Assembly: GCF_014126825.1 (NCBI RefSeq)
Contig: NZ_CP059900.1
Span: 1,612,001-1,676,000 of the forward strand
Length of the DNA: 64,000 nucleotides
Direction: 5' to 3'
Source of the DNA: Tomitella gaofuii
GTDB taxonomy: Bacteria; Actinomycetota; Actinomycetes; Mycobacteriales; Mycobacteriaceae
Shown here: positions 36,033 through 45,565 of the stretch, piece after piece
Numbering within the stretch: position 1 is the first letter of the stretch
How the letters are laid out: every line of letters begins with the position of its first letter
Translations under genes and position numbers: made by a program
Notes under the pieces: generated by a model
What the model saw: the letters and a program-made list of their open reading frames with translations, nothing else
Told to the model about the DNA's origin: nothing
The model's database searches: none

Positions 36033-38047
36033 TGGCCGCGCCCGATCCGCGCCGCCGCGGGCACGGCGGCCGCGACGCGGGCGGCCCGCACGCCGACCTG
36101 CGCCACGCCCGGTACGGCCGGTATCGGGGCGGCCCGGATCCGCTTGCCCCGCCGGTGGACCTGCGCGAGGCGCTCGCCGACATCGGCGAGCAGGTCATGG
36201 CGGGCACCTCGCCGCGCCGCGCGGTACGGGAGTTGCTGCGCCGCGGCGTGCGCGGGACGGCGGGGCTCGACGAGCTGCGCCGCCGCGCCGTTCGGCGCCG
36301 GCGCGAGCTGCTCGACAGGGGCAACCTGTCCGGCACCCTCGAGGAGGCGCGCAGGCTGCTGGACGAGGCGGTGCTCGAGGAGCGCAAGGCCCTGGCACGT
36401 GCGCTCGACGACGACGCGCGGTTCCAGGAGATGCAGCTGGCCGAGCTGCCGCCGTCCACGGCCAAGGCCGTCGAGGAGCTCGGCGCCTATCCGTGGCGGA
36501 GCGCCGAGGCGCGGGACACCTACGAGCAGATCAAGGACCTCCTGGGCCGCGAGATGCTCGATCAGAGGTTTGCGGGGATGAAACAGGCGCTGCAGAACGC
36601 CACCGACGAGGACCGCCGGCGCGTCGAGCAGATGCTGGAGGCGCTGTCCCGCCTCCTGGACGCGCACAACCGGGGCGAGGACACCACCGCACGGTTCGCG
36701 GAGTTCATGGACGAGTACGGCGACTTCTTCCCGGAGGGGCCCGCGAGCGTCGACGAACTCATCGACTCGCTCGCGGCGCGCGCCGCGGCGGCGCAGCGGC
36801 TGCGCAACTCGCTGTCGGAGGAGCAGCGCGCCGAGCTGGACGCGCTCGCACAGCAGGCGTTCGGCAGCCCCGGCATCGCCGAGCAGCTCGCGCGCCTCGA
36901 CGCGCAGCTGCAGGCGGCGCGCCCCGGCGCCGGGTGGTCCGGTGACGAGGATTTCAGCGGGCCCGAGGGGATGGGCCTCGGCGAGGGCACGTCGGCGATC
37001 CAGCAGATCGGTGACCTCGACGCGTTGTCGGAGACGCTGTCGCAGCAGTACCCGGGCGCGACGATGGACGACGTCGACCTCGACGAGCTGGCCCGGCTGC
37101 TGGGGGACGAGGCCGCCGTGGACGCGCGCACTCTCGCGGAACTCGAGCGCGCGCTGCACGAGCAGGGACTGGTGGACCGGGGGCCCGACGGCGACCTGCG
37201 CCTGTCGCCGGCCGCGATGCGCAAACTCGGACAGGCCGCGCTGCGCGACGTCGCACGCAGCCTCTCGTCGCGGGCCGGCGGCCGCGAAACGCACCGTGCG
37301 GGTGCGGCGGGCGAACCGACGGGCGCTGCGCGGCCGTGGCGGTTCGGCGACACCGAGCCGTGGGACACCACCCGCACGGTCGTCAACGCGGTCCTGCGCA
37401 CGGCGGGGACCGGCTCGGGGCCCCCGGTGCGGTTGAGCGTGGACGACGTGGAGGTGGTCGAGACCGAACAGCGCACCCGCGCGGCGGTGGCGCTGTTGGT
37501 GGACATCTCGTTCTCGATGGTCATGGACGGCCGGTGGGTGCCCATGAAGCGCACGGCGCTGGCGCTCGAGCACTTCGTGCGCACCCGCTTCCGCGGGGAC
37601 CACCTGCAGATCATCGCCTTCGGGCGGCACGCGCGCACGATGACAGTGCCGGAGCTCGCCGGCCTGGACGAGATCTTCGAGCAGGGAACCAACCTGCACC
37701 ACGGGCTGCTGCTGGCCGGGCGGCACGTGCGCCGATACCCGGACGCGCAGCCGGTGGTGCTGGTGGTGACCGACGGCGAGCCCACCGCCCACCTGCAGCC
37801 GGGCGGCGACGCGTTCTTCGACTACCCGCCGCACCCGGTCACGCTCGCGCACACCGTGGAGGAACTCGACGCGCTCGGCAGGCTCGACGCGCAGGTGACG
37901 TTCTTCCGGCTCGGCGACGACCCGGGTCTGGGGCGTTTCGTCGACACGATGGCGCGTCGCGTGTCCGGCCGCGTCGTCGCCCCCGACGCCGACGGGCTGG
38001 GGGCTGCGGTGGTGGGCGACTATCTCCGGTCGCGGCACAGGCGGTGA
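36032..38047 (+). CDS. VWA-domain protein, partner of the MoxR-type ATPase
   Basis: 671 residues. The first 450 are mostly helical and charged. A von Willebrand A domain covers about 480-665, with the metal-binding MIDAS motif DISFS near 490, a Thr in EQGTNLHHG near 552 and VTDGEPT near 580. MoxR-VWA pairs are thought to insert metals or assemble protein complexes; the client is unknown. Its ATG overlaps the ATPase stop. Confidence 0.88.
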   Translation: MAAPDPRRRGHGGRDAGGPHADLRHARYGRYRGGPDPLAPPVDLREALADIGEQVMAGTSPRRAVRELLRRGVRGTAGLDELRRRAVRRRRELLDRGNLSGTLEEARRLLDEAVLEERKALARALDDDARFQEMQLAELPPSTAKAVEELGAYPWRSAEARDTYEQIKDLLGREMLDQRFAGMKQALQNATDEDRRRVEQMLEALSRLLDAHNRGEDTTARFAEFMDEYGDFFPEGPASVDELIDSLAARAAAAQRLRNSLSEEQRAELDALAQQAFGSPGIAEQLARLDAQLQAARPGAGWSGDEDFSGPEGMGLGEGTSAIQQIGDLDALSETLSQQYPGATMDDVDLDELARLLGDEAAVDARTLAELERALHEQGLVDRGPDGDLRLSPAAMRKLGQAALRDVARSLSSRAGGRETHRAGAAGEPTGAARPWRFGDTEPWDTTRTVVNAVLRTAGTGSGPPVRLSVDDVEVVETEQRTRAAVALLVDISFSMVMDGRWVPMKRTALALEHFVRTRFRGDHLQIIAFGRHARTMTVPELAGLDEIFEQGTNLHHGLLLAGRHVRRYPDAQPVVLVVTDGEPTAHLQPGGDAFFDYPPHPVTLAHTVEELDALGRLDAQVTFFRLGDDPGLGRFVDTMARRVSGRVVAPDADGLGAAVVGDYLRSRHRR

Positions 38048-38063
38048 GCCGGTCCGCCCGCCG

Positions 38064-38549
38064 TCACGCCCACTTGTTGGCGGTGACGGTGAAGCTGGGC
38101 AGATCCTCCAGCTTCACCACGTACTCGTAGGCGCGTTCGTACCCGGTGCGGGTGATGCGCCACTGCCCGTCCTCGCCGCGCGCATAGTCGTCGTCGTAGA
38201 CGGCCGCGCCGCGCAGCATCACGCCCTGCGAGGGGATGAGCACGGTGTCGCTGAGATGCCAATAGCCGTGCGCCGAGTCGCCGTCGACGGTGATCTCGGG
38301 GTGTGCGGCGAAATGCTCGGTGAGCATCTCCTTGCGGCCCATGTGCTTGCGCATGAACGCCACCAGCGCGTCACGGTCGTCGAAGGTGTACTTGCCGTAC
38401 TTGGCCGTGATCGCCGGCGCGAGGGTGTCGGTGAACGGCTCCCAGTCCTTGCCGTCGAGGCAGCGCAGGTAGCGGTGCTTGAGCCGCTTGATCTCCTCGA
38501 TGGCGACGAGGGTGGCCAGGGCCGGGTCGGCCGGGGCTGCGTGGGTCAC
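38064..38549 (-). CDS. SnoaL/NTF2-like protein
   Basis: 161 residues from GTG 38549, with AGGAG six bases upstream. An N-terminal helix (ATLVAIEEIKRLKHRYLRCL) leads into the cone-like alpha/beta fold: DWEPFTDTLAPAITAKYG, then HMGRKEMLTEHFAAHPEI and GDSAHGYWHLSDTVLIP. This is the SnoaL_4/bile-acid 7-alpha-dehydratase-like NTF2 group, often acting on steroids or polyketides, but catalytic residues cannot be assigned with confidence. It converges on the VWA gene. Confidence 0.75.
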   Translation of the reverse strand: MTHAAPADPALATLVAIEEIKRLKHRYLRCLDGKDWEPFTDTLAPAITAKYGKYTFDDRDALVAFMRKHMGRKEMLTEHFAAHPEITVDGDSAHGYWHLSDTVLIPSQGVMLRGAAVYDDDYARGEDGQWRITRTGYERAYEYVVKLEDLPSFTVTANKWA

Positions 38550-38706
38550 GTGCTGCTCCTGTGGCGGGGTGTCGGTTCGGCGGGTGCTTGCGGCCCGGCG
38601 CGTGAACGCAAGGAGCCGGGCAGGACGAACGCTACGTCCTGCCCGGCTCCCGCCGGAGTGGTGCTCCCGATCACCGGGCCCGGCCGCTCGGCGCGGGCGG
38701 CGGCGG

Positions 38707-38967
38707 TCAGTGCGTGGTGTACGGCAGCAGCGCCATCTCACGCGCGTTCTTGACGGCGGTGGCGACCTGCCGCTGCTGCTGCGGGCTCAGCCCGGTCACG
38801 CGGCGCGAGCGGATCTTGCCGCGGTCCGAGATGAACGTGCGCAGCAGGTTGATGTCCTTGTAGTCGACCGTGGCGATGCCCGCGGCGGTCAACGGGTTCT
38901 TCTTGGGCTTGCGGGGCGCGTCGTTGCGGTTCTTGCGGGACGACGACGAATTCCTCTTGCCAGCCAT
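38707..38967 (-). CDS. rpsR: 30S ribosomal protein S18, cysteine-free form
   Basis: 86 residues. The S18 core is clear: [20 protein letters not shown] and [20 protein letters not shown], then ALLPYT. It contains no cysteine, so it is the zinc-independent (C-) type, comparable to RpsR2 of mycobacteria, which replaces the zinc-binding form when zinc is scarce. In mycobacteria that gene sits with rpmB2, rpmG2 and rpsN2; here it stands alone. No Zur-box-like AT-rich palindrome was found upstream. AGGAGG precedes the ATG. Confidence 0.93.
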   Translation of the reverse strand: MAGKRNSSSSRKNRNDAPRKPKKNPLTAAGIATVDYKDINLLRTFISDRGKIRSRRVTGLSPQQQRQVATAVKNAREMALLPYTTH

Positions 38968-39300
38968 CTTGTGCGGCCTCCTAGCGGCGTTTCGGTGCGG
39001 CGCGGCGCGGTGGTGCGACGCCGTGGGTGGGTGTGACTCGACCTGTGACAGGACCTTCGGGCTGTGACAGGACTTCCGGGCAGCTCTACCCGCGGGGAGG
39101 CCCGGCGGGCACACCCGTGACCAGACAAACCTACGCGAGGGCGCCTCCCGCGGTCCACTCAGGGGGTGCGCCCTCGGCCCGGCCGGCGCCCGGGCGTCCG
39201 GATGCTGGGCAGTGATCCCGATGGTTGGGCACGGCCGGGCATAATCGCGTAGGCCCGCGCTTGACCCGCCCGCGAACGGTGAACGATGAAGGAGGCCGCA
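38968..39300. other. 333-bp intergenic region upstream of rpsR and the TRIC-like gene
   Basis: It contains the divergent promoters. A 12-bp direct repeat, CTGTGACAGGAC, occurs at 39043-39054 and 39062-39073 (19-bp period), and an imperfectly spaced inverted pair GAGGGCGC/GCGCCCTC at 39137-39144 and 39168-39175. No gene is seen. Confidence 0.55.
39043..39073. promoter_or_regulatory. 12-bp direct repeat upstream of rpsR
   Basis: Two perfect copies of CTGTGACAGGAC with a 7-bp gap (19-bp period), about 80 bp before the rpsR start. Each copy itself contains the palindrome CTGTGACAG, which suits a dimeric regulator binding twice. Confidence 0.45.
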
Positions 39301-39915
39301 GTGCTCACCACGCTCGACCTCGTCGGCACGGCGGCGTTCGCCGCCTCCGGCGCGTCGATCGGGGTGTTCAAGCGTCTGGACTTGTTCGGGGTGTGCGTCG
39401 TCGGCATCACCACGGGCATCGGCGGCGGCATCACCAGGGATGTCCTGCTGGGCGTGCACCCGCCCACGTCCCTGGTGCAGTGGCCCGATTTCGTCGTCGC
39501 GCTCACCTTCTCGCTGGGGGTGTTCCTCCTGCACCCGCTGATGGGGCACGTGCAGACCGCGGTGCTGTGGCTCGACGCGCTGGGGATGGGGGTGTTCGCC
39601 ACCACCGGTGCGGCGACGGCGCTGCACCACGATGCCGAGTGGTGGGCCGCGATCCTCATCGGCGCGATCTCGGCGATCGGCGGCGGGGTGCTGCGTGACG
39701 TGCTCGTCAACGAGATGCCACTATTGCTGCATCGCGACCTGTATGCGACTCCGGCGCTGGTCGGGGCGACGATCGTCGTCGGGTTCGAGCTGGGCGCAGT
39801 GCCGTATCCGTGGGGGCTGGTGGCGGGGACGGTCATCGCCACGGTGCTGCGCCTGGCTGCGCTGGCGCGCGGGTGGAACCTGCCATCGCCGCCGCAGTGG
39901 GACCGGACCTCGTAG
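39301..39915 (+). CDS. UPF0126/TRIC-family membrane protein
   Basis: 204 residues, seven predicted TM helices. The family's duplicated glycine-rich motif is present: [15 protein letters not shown] and [14 protein letters not shown]. These proteins form trimeric channels for cations or transport glycine. GTG 39301 is preferred because AAGGAGG sits five bases upstream; ATG 39286 would place the ribosome site inside the gene. It precedes mprA by 9 bp. Confidence 0.87.
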   Translation: MLTTLDLVGTAAFAASGASIGVFKRLDLFGVCVVGITTGIGGGITRDVLLGVHPPTSLVQWPDFVVALTFSLGVFLLHPLMGHVQTAVLWLDALGMGVFATTGAATALHHDAEWWAAILIGAISAIGGGVLRDVLVNEMPLLLHRDLYATPALVGATIVVGFELGAVPYPWGLVAGTVIATVLRLAALARGWNLPSPPQWDRTS

Positions 39916-39924
39916 GCTTTGCGT

Positions 39925-40626
39925 GTGGCGGTGAACATTCTGGTGGTCGACGACGACCGTGCGGTGCGCGATTCGCTGCGCCGGTCGCTCACGTTCAACG
40001 GCTACGCGGTCGAGACCGCACACGACGGTCTCGACGCGTTGGAGAAGATCGACGCGGCACGGCCCGACGCCGTCGTGCTGGACGTGATGATGCCGCGCGT
40101 CGACGGGCTGGAGGTGTGCCGGCGCCTGCGCGGCACCGGCGACGACCTTCCGGTGCTGATGCTCACGGCGCGCGATTCCGTCTCGGAGCGGGTGGCGGGG
40201 CTGGACGTCGGCGCGGACGACTACCTGCCGAAGCCGTTCGCCATGGAGGAGCTCCTGGCCCGGCTGCGCGCCCTGCTGCGCCGCGCCAATCCGGAGGAGG
40301 ATGCGGACGGCGAACCCGCCGAGACACTCGCATTCGCCGACCTCACCCTGGACCAGGGCAGCCGTGAGATCACGCGCGGCGACCGCCCCATCAGCCTCAC
40401 ACGCACGGAGTTCTCGCTGCTGGAGATGCTGCTGGCGAACCCGAAGCGGGTGCTCACACGGGGCAGGATCCTGGAGGAGGTGTGGGGCTACGACTTCCCC
40501 ACGTCCGGCAATGCACTGGAGGTGTACATCGGCTATCTGCGCCGCAAGACCGAGGCCGGCGGCGAGCCGCGCCTGATCCACACCGTCCGCGGCGTCGGCT
40601 ACGTGCTGCGGGAAAGCCCCCCGTGA
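39925..40626 (+). CDS. mprA: Response regulator MprA
   Basis: 233 residues, OmpR family. The receiver domain has the acidic pair in [12 protein letters not shown], phospho-acceptor Asp in [10 protein letters not shown] and Lys in YLPKPF. The winged helix contains [20 protein letters not shown] and [20 protein letters not shown]. MprA governs envelope-stress genes including pepD and sigma factors. Context (mprB and pepD downstream) supports the assignment over other OmpR paralogs. Start choices are TTG 39919, GTG 39925 and GTG 39931; no ribosome site is obvious, so it may be leaderless. Confidence 0.92.
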   Translation: MAVNILVVDDDRAVRDSLRRSLTFNGYAVETAHDGLDALEKIDAARPDAVVLDVMMPRVDGLEVCRRLRGTGDDLPVLMLTARDSVSERVAGLDVGADDYLPKPFAMEELLARLRALLRRANPEEDADGEPAETLAFADLTLDQGSREITRGDRPISLTRTEFSLLEMLLANPKRVLTRGRILEEVWGYDFPTSGNALEVYIGYLRRKTEAGGEPRLIHTVRGVGYVLRESPP

Positions 40627-42044
40627 CGCAGCACCTGCGTCCGCATCCGCGCGCGTGGCTCGCGCATCTGCGCCGCGTATCGCTGCGCGGACGTGTCACA
40701 GCGCTGGCGACGACGGTCGCGGTGGTGCTGGTGGCGGCGATGGCGGTCTCGACGTACTTCGTGGTCCGCTCCGCCCTGTACACGTCGGTGGACACCCAGT
40801 TGCGCGCGCGTGCCGCGACCTTCGTCGACAGCTCTGCGCTGGCACTGGACCCCAGCTTCGTCCTCACGCTCGCACGGGCGTTCACCTCGGACATCAGCGT
40901 GGCGCTGATCTACCCGGACGGCTCGGTGTACGCGCCCGGACCACGCATCCCCATCGGCGGGCCGGAGGTCGCGGTGGCGAGCGGGCACGACCAGTCGTCC
41001 CTGCGCACCGCGGGAGGCCAGCGCATCCTCGCGGAACGCTCCCAATCCGGGGTCACCCTGGTGCTCTCGCAGAGGCTGGCGCCCACGCAGCGGGTGCTCG
41101 ACCGGTTGGCACTGGTGCTCGGCATCGTCGGCGGCATCGGCGTCGTGGTCGCGGCGGCGGCCGGTACCGCCGTCGGCAGGACCGGTCTGCGCCCGGTCAG
41201 CCGGCTCACCGCAGCGGCCGAGCGCGTCGCGCGCACCGACGACCTCACCCCGATCCCCGTCTCCGGCAACGACGAGCTGGCACGGCTCACGATGAGCTTC
41301 AACGCGATGCTGCGCGCCCTGGCGGACTCGCGTGAACGGCAGAGCCGGCTGGTCGCCGACGCCGGTCACGAGCTCAAGACGCCGTTGACCTCGCTGCGCA
41401 CCAACGCCGAGCTGCTCATCGCCGCGGGGCGACCCGGAGCGCCCGCCTTGCCCCCGGGGGAGACCGAGGCGATACGTGACGACGTGCTGGCGCAGATCGA
41501 GGAGTTGTCGACCCTCGTGGCGGATCTGGTGGACCTTGCGCGGGAGGACAGCCCGGAGACGGTCCGGCAGCGCATCGACCTGCGCGAGGTGCTCGACGGG
41601 GCGCTCGACCGCGTGCAGCGCCGCCGCTCCGACGTGCAGTTCGAGGTATGGGCGGTGTCGTGGTTCGTCTACGGCGACGCCGGCGGATTCGGCCGTGCGG
41701 TGCTGAACATCCTCGACAACGCGGCCAAGTGGAGTCCGCCGGGGGAGAAGGTGCACGTGGCGCTCCGCCAGGTGGGGCCGCACCTGGCGGAGCTCACGGT
41801 GGCCGACGCCGGGCCAGGGATACCCGAGCAGGACAGGCAGCTGGTGTTCGAGCGGTTCTACCGGTCGGACACCGCCCGTTCGATGCCCGGTTCGGGCCTG
41901 GGCCTGGCGATCGTGCGGCAGGTCGTCGTCAAACACGGCGGTGTCATCACCGCGGACGTGTCCGACCGTGGGGGCGCGTTGATCCGCATCGCGCTGCCGG
42001 GCGAGCCGGCTTCGGCGCCGGCGGCGACGCCGCGCGTGGACTGA
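40623..42044 (+). CDS. mprB: Sensor histidine kinase MprB
   Basis: 473 residues from GTG 40623, overlapping the mprA stop (GTGA). Two TM helices (about 25-47 and 160-183) flank a 110-residue extracytoplasmic sensor. HAMP follows ([19 protein letters not shown]), then the H-box [13 protein letters not shown] with the phosphorylated His, N-box NILDNAAKW, and G-boxes [10 protein letters not shown] and GSGLGLAIV. It phosphorylates MprA in response to envelope stress. Confidence 0.93.
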   Translation: MTQHLRPHPRAWLAHLRRVSLRGRVTALATTVAVVLVAAMAVSTYFVVRSALYTSVDTQLRARAATFVDSSALALDPSFVLTLARAFTSDISVALIYPDGSVYAPGPRIPIGGPEVAVASGHDQSSLRTAGGQRILAERSQSGVTLVLSQRLAPTQRVLDRLALVLGIVGGIGVVVAAAAGTAVGRTGLRPVSRLTAAAERVARTDDLTPIPVSGNDELARLTMSFNAMLRALADSRERQSRLVADAGHELKTPLTSLRTNAELLIAAGRPGAPALPPGETEAIRDDVLAQIEELSTLVADLVDLAREDSPETVRQRIDLREVLDGALDRVQRRRSDVQFEVWAVSWFVYGDAGGFGRAVLNILDNAAKWSPPGEKVHVALRQVGPHLAELTVADAGPGIPEQDRQLVFERFYRSDTARSMPGSGLGLAIVRQVVVKHGGVITADVSDRGGALIRIALPGEPASAPAATPRVD

Positions 42045-42093
42045 ATCCACGCCCGTAAGGTTCGGAATTCTTTCCACGGGGAATCACCAGTGT

Positions 42094-42112
42094 GCTCTCA
42101 GTGCGCTCTCAG
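42094..42112 (+). promoter_or_regulatory. MprA-box-like 8-bp direct repeat upstream of pepD
   Basis: GCTCTCAG (42094-42101) and GCTCTCAG (42105-42112) form two 8-bp direct repeats spanning 19 bp. MprA of M. tuberculosis is known to bind a 19-bp site made of two 8-bp direct repeats, including at pepD. The position, 150 bp before pepD and 50 bp after mprB, fits. Confidence 0.65.
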
Positions 42113-42260
42113 CAACGTGCACCAGTCTGAATGTCAGAGGTCGCCGCCACGCCCCGGAGCGTGGCGCGGCGCGGGGGCCGGGCCGCCGGCATCGTCTGCC
42201 GGCGCGGCGGCATCCGAAGAACGCGGCGGCGTGGGGCGCCGCCAGGGAGAGAGGCCGAGA

Positions 42261-43730
42261 ATGGACGACAAGCGCAATCCTGACGGGCGCGATCCCGAGG
42301 GGCACGATCCCGACCGCGGATCCGGCGGCGTGGAGCACGGCCGTGAGCCCGGCGACGGCGGGGGCCGGGGCGGTACGCAGGGCCCTCCACCGCAGTACGG
42401 CCCGCAGGCGGGCGCGCCGGAGGGGCCGCACCCCACCGAGGAGCTCCACGGACTGGGGACGCCGCCGCCCGCACACTATCCGGGCCCCGGCCCCTACCAG
42501 GCACCCGGGCCGTATCCGCAGGGCGGCGCATACCAGGGCGCGTATCCGGGGCCGGGTCCCCAGCACTACCCGGGCCCGCAGCATGGCGGGTCGGCCACGG
42601 CACCGGCGCCGCAGGCGGCGAAACCTCCGCGCCGCAGGCCGGGCGCGGTCGTGCTCGTCGCGGGAGCGCTCGCGTTCGCCCTCGTCGGCGGGGCCATCGG
42701 CGGCGTGACCGGCGCGTACTTCGCGACCAGCGACGATTCCGGTTCCGCCTCGGTGGTGCAGGCGCTCAACGATTCGACCACCAAGGCGCAGCCCACCGCG
42801 GCCGCCCCCAGCGGTTCGGTGCAGCAGGTGGCGCAGAAGGTGCTGCCGAGTGTCGTCGAGATCAAGGTGGCCACGCGCGGCGGGGGCGGTGAAGGCTCCG
42901 GCATCATCCTGTCGCAGGACGGGATGATCCTCACCAACAACCATGTCGCCACCGCCGAGTCCTCCGGACCGGTGCAGATCCAGGTGACATTCGCGGACGG
43001 GTCCACGAGCCCCGCGAAGATCGTCGCCGCCGACCCGGTCACCGACATCGCGGTGATCAAGGCCGACAAGACCGGACTCACGCCGATCGAGCTCGGCTCG
43101 TCGTCCAACCTCCAGGTGGGTCAGCAGGTGGTCGCCATCGGCTCGCCCCTGGGCCTGTCCGGCACCGTCACGTCGGGGATCATCAGCGCACTCAACCGGC
43201 CGGTGTCCACCAGCGGCAACAGTGGCGACCAGGCGACGGTGATCGACGCGATCCAAACCGATGCCGCGATCAACCCGGGCAACTCGGGCGGCGCGCTGGT
43301 GAACATGAAGGGCCAGCTGATCGGCATGAACACCGCCATCGCCTCGCTCGGCGAGGGCATGGGTCAGCAGTCCGGCTCCATCGGCCTCGGCTTCGCCATC
43401 CCGGTCGAGCAGGTCAAGCAGATCTCACAGGACCTGATCACCACCGGACACGCCCAGCACGCGCAGATCGGCATCACCGTCCCCGTCCGTTCCAACGCCC
43501 CCGGCGCACTGGTGATGTCGGTGCTGCCGGGCGGGCCGGCCGACCAGGCGGGCATCAAGAAGGGGCAGGTGATCACGAAGGTCGACGACCGGGTCGTCAG
43601 CGGCGGTGACGGGCTGATCGCGGCGGTCCGCTCCCACGCGCCCGGCGACAAGGTCACCGTCACGGTCACCGACGAGAACGGCGGGAATCCGCACACCGTC
43701 GACGTGACGCTCGGCCAAGCGGAGAACTGA
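42261..43730 (+). CDS. pepD: HtrA-like serine protease PepD
   Basis: 489 residues from ATG 42261. The cytosolic N-terminus (1-115) is Pro/Gly/Tyr-rich, a TM helix lies at about 130-155 (AVVLVAGALAFALVGGAIGG), then the trypsin-like domain outside the membrane: His in TNNHVATAE (about 226), Asp in VTDIAVIK (about 261), Ser in NPGNSGGALVN (about 340). A PDZ domain ends the protein (VMSVLPGGPADQAGIKKGQV). It degrades misfolded exported proteins and feeds back on MprAB. Confidence 0.94.
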   Translation: MDDKRNPDGRDPEGHDPDRGSGGVEHGREPGDGGGRGGTQGPPPQYGPQAGAPEGPHPTEELHGLGTPPPAHYPGPGPYQAPGPYPQGGAYQGAYPGPGPQHYPGPQHGGSATAPAPQAAKPPRRRPGAVVLVAGALAFALVGGAIGGVTGAYFATSDDSGSASVVQALNDSTTKAQPTAAAPSGSVQQVAQKVLPSVVEIKVATRGGGGEGSGIILSQDGMILTNNHVATAESSGPVQIQVTFADGSTSPAKIVAADPVTDIAVIKADKTGLTPIELGSSSNLQVGQQVVAIGSPLGLSGTVTSGIISALNRPVSTSGNSGDQATVIDAIQTDAAINPGNSGGALVNMKGQLIGMNTAIASLGEGMGQQSGSIGLGFAIPVEQVKQISQDLITTGHAQHAQIGITVPVRSNAPGALVMSVLPGGPADQAGIKKGQVITKVDDRVVSGGDGLIAAVRSHAPGDKVTVTVTDENGGNPHTVDVTLGQAEN

Positions 43731-43782
43731 CCGGCCGGACAGGCCGCATCACCGACAATCGGAGCATCAGGAGCACAGCGAC

Positions 43783-44376
43783 GTGATCATCATCGACAAC
43801 GACACCGAGGCCAACGGATTCCGCCTGACCGACGACGGAATCGCCGCGACGGCACTGCTGGGCACTACGGTGGACCGTATGGACAGACTGAACACTCTCG
43901 CGGGGCGGGCGCTGATCGTCGTCGTCGACGACCGGACGGCCCACGGCGACGTCGAAGACGAGTCCGGCCCCCTGGTGGGCGAGCTGCTGCGGGAGGACGG
44001 TTTCCTCGTCGACGGGACCGTGGTCGTCGCCTCGGACGAGGTGGAGATCCGCAAGGCCCTCAACACCGCCGTGATCGGCGGCGTGGACCTGGTCGTGTCC
44101 GTCGGCGGCACCGGGGTGTCGCCGCGGGACGTGACGCCCGAGGTCACGATAGAGATCCTCGACCGCGAGATCCCGGGGATCGCCGAGGCACTGCGGTCCT
44201 CGGCGCTGTCCGCGGGCTCCATCGAGGGCGGCCTCTCGCGCGGCGTCGCGGGCATCTCCGGGAGCACGCTCGTGGTCAATCTGGCGGGGACCCGCGAATC
44301 GATCCGCGACGGGATGGCGACCCTCGCGCGCCTGGCCCGGCACGTGATCGGAGACCTTTCGCGTGTCGACGAGTAG
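43783..44376 (+). CDS. MogA/MoaB-type molybdopterin adenylyltransferase-like protein
   Basis: 197 residues. The MPT-binding fold has ALIVVVDDRTAHGDVEDESG, then VVSVGGTGVSPRDVTPEVT with the GGTG signature, and GIAEALRSSALSAGSIEG. In mycobacteria this is moaB2 downstream of pepD. The N-terminus is about 32 residues longer than typical if GTG 43783 is used (AGGAG is 13 bases upstream); ATG 43879 would give the usual length. The end overlaps the next small gene by 14 bases. Confidence 0.87.
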   Translation: MIIIDNDTEANGFRLTDDGIAATALLGTTVDRMDRLNTLAGRALIVVVDDRTAHGDVEDESGPLVGELLREDGFLVDGTVVVASDEVEIRKALNTAVIGGVDLVVSVGGTGVSPRDVTPEVTIEILDREIPGIAEALRSSALSAGSIEGGLSRGVAGISGSTLVVNLAGTRESIRDGMATLARLARHVIGDLSRVDE

Positions 44377-44605
44377 CGATGCCGACGGCTGCGCCCCGGA
44401 GATGCTGCGGTCCGGTGACGATCCGGCGGCCGCGGCGGACCTGGCGCGTCGGCGCGCCGCCCGGCGCGCCAGGATCGACCGCATCTTCGGTGACAACCTG
44501 CCCGACGCCGGCGTCGACGAGGTCGCGCGGAACCGCGTGCGCGAGCGCGGTCGCGACGGCGCCGAGGACTGGCTGCGCAGCAATGTGCCGCCGCACCACG
44601 GCTGA
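44363..44605 (+). CDS. Small conserved-looking protein downstream of mog
   Basis: 80 residues from GTG 44363, overlapping the mog gene by 14 bases. It is Arg/Asp-rich and helical, with LARRRAARRARIDRIFGDNL followed by DEVARNRVRERGRDGAEDWL. Small proteins of this look are encoded after moaB2 in related actinobacteria. Function unknown. Confidence 0.6.
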   Translation: MSTSSDADGCAPEMLRSGDDPAAAADLARRRAARRARIDRIFGDNLPDAGVDEVARNRVRERGRDGAEDWLRSNVPPHHG

Positions 44606-44648
44606 TCTGCCCGGCCTCTCCATCGCCCGGGTGCGGTGGTGCCTGCCG

Positions 44649-45416
44649 TCAGTGCATGGTGACGGTCATGGCGCGGGTCATCGACGCGGATGCCACGCGG
44701 GCGGCTTCCTGCGCGGGGAGCGCGACCAGAAGGATCCGCCCGCGGCGTGACCGAGCGTCGGCGGCCGGGGGCACCAGCACGACCGGTGCTGCGATGGCCA
44801 TCGTCAGCGGGGAACCATCGCGCCGGGGGCCGGCCGGCGGGAGCCTTCCGGCCCGCCCCGGGACGGCGGCGGTGGGACCGGTCGCCGGAGACTGATCATC
44901 GGGTGGTGCGGCGATGATGTCGACAAGATCTCCTGCATGCACCACCTCGGCGAGCGCCGGGTCTGCGAGGCGGACGGTGACCAGGCGGGCGTCTTGCACC
45001 CCCGCAGCCGCCCTGGCCAGGGGTTCTCCCAGCAGTCGCACATCGGTCAGCGCCTCGCCGGCGCGGACGGGGGCGGCGATCATGCGGCCCAGCGCGCGCT
45101 CCTGCGTCGACAGTGCGCCCCGCGGCACGGCCCGCGCAGCTCGCTGCACCACGGCCAGATCCGCGGCGGTGACCTCCGCGCCGGGGGACAGGTCACGTGC
45201 GGCAATGACGACGTCGACCTCGTCCGCGGCGGGATCTCCGCGGACGGCGAGGACCACCGCCGTGACCGCCAGCACCGCCGCCGCGCAGCGACGCAGGGCG
45301 ACGACGCGCGGCCAACCGGGCGCCCACGCCGCGCGCATCCGCTGGAACGGCCCGGCACGCAAGTCCCGCGTCCGATGCGCCGCGTCCGATGCTCCGCGGC
45401 CGAATCCCCCCGCCAT
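44649..45416 (-). CDS. SAF-domain (CpaB/RcpC-like) membrane protein
   Basis: 255 residues. A basic N-terminus (1-40), one TM helix (about 42-59, CAAAVLAVTAVVLAV) and a SAF domain at about 65-130: VVIAARDLSPGAEVTAADLA and GRMIAAPVRAGEALTDVRLL. Such proteins guide pilus assembly in other bacteria; in mycobacteria the homologue near mscL is of unknown function. A large Pro/Gly-rich insertion follows before the final beta segment. No pilus genes are nearby. Confidence 0.78.
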   Translation of the reverse strand: MAGGFGRGASDAAHRTRDLRAGPFQRMRAAWAPGWPRVVALRRCAAAVLAVTAVVLAVRGDPAADEVDVVIAARDLSPGAEVTAADLAVVQRAARAVPRGALSTQERALGRMIAAPVRAGEALTDVRLLGEPLARAAAGVQDARLVTVRLADPALAEVVHAGDLVDIIAAPPDDQSPATGPTAAVPGRAGRLPPAGPRRDGSPLTMAIAAPVVLVPPAADARSRRGRILLVALPAQEAARVASASMTRAMTVTMH

Positions 45417-45565
45417 GTGCAACCCCCGTCGTGTTCCCCACTGCTCCGGGCTCCCCGTGCCCTGCCGGGACCACGGTACGGGCGCGGCGGCGGCGCGGCG
45501 AACGAAAGCCGGCGCGGTTGTGGATAACCGCGCCGGCCGTGCACAGCGAAGGGGTGGGCGGTGCC

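Noticed and set aside
39137-39175. GAGGGCGC/GCGCCCTC inverted pair as a terminator
   Set aside because: The arms are 23 bases apart, no T-tract follows, and no gene ends nearby.
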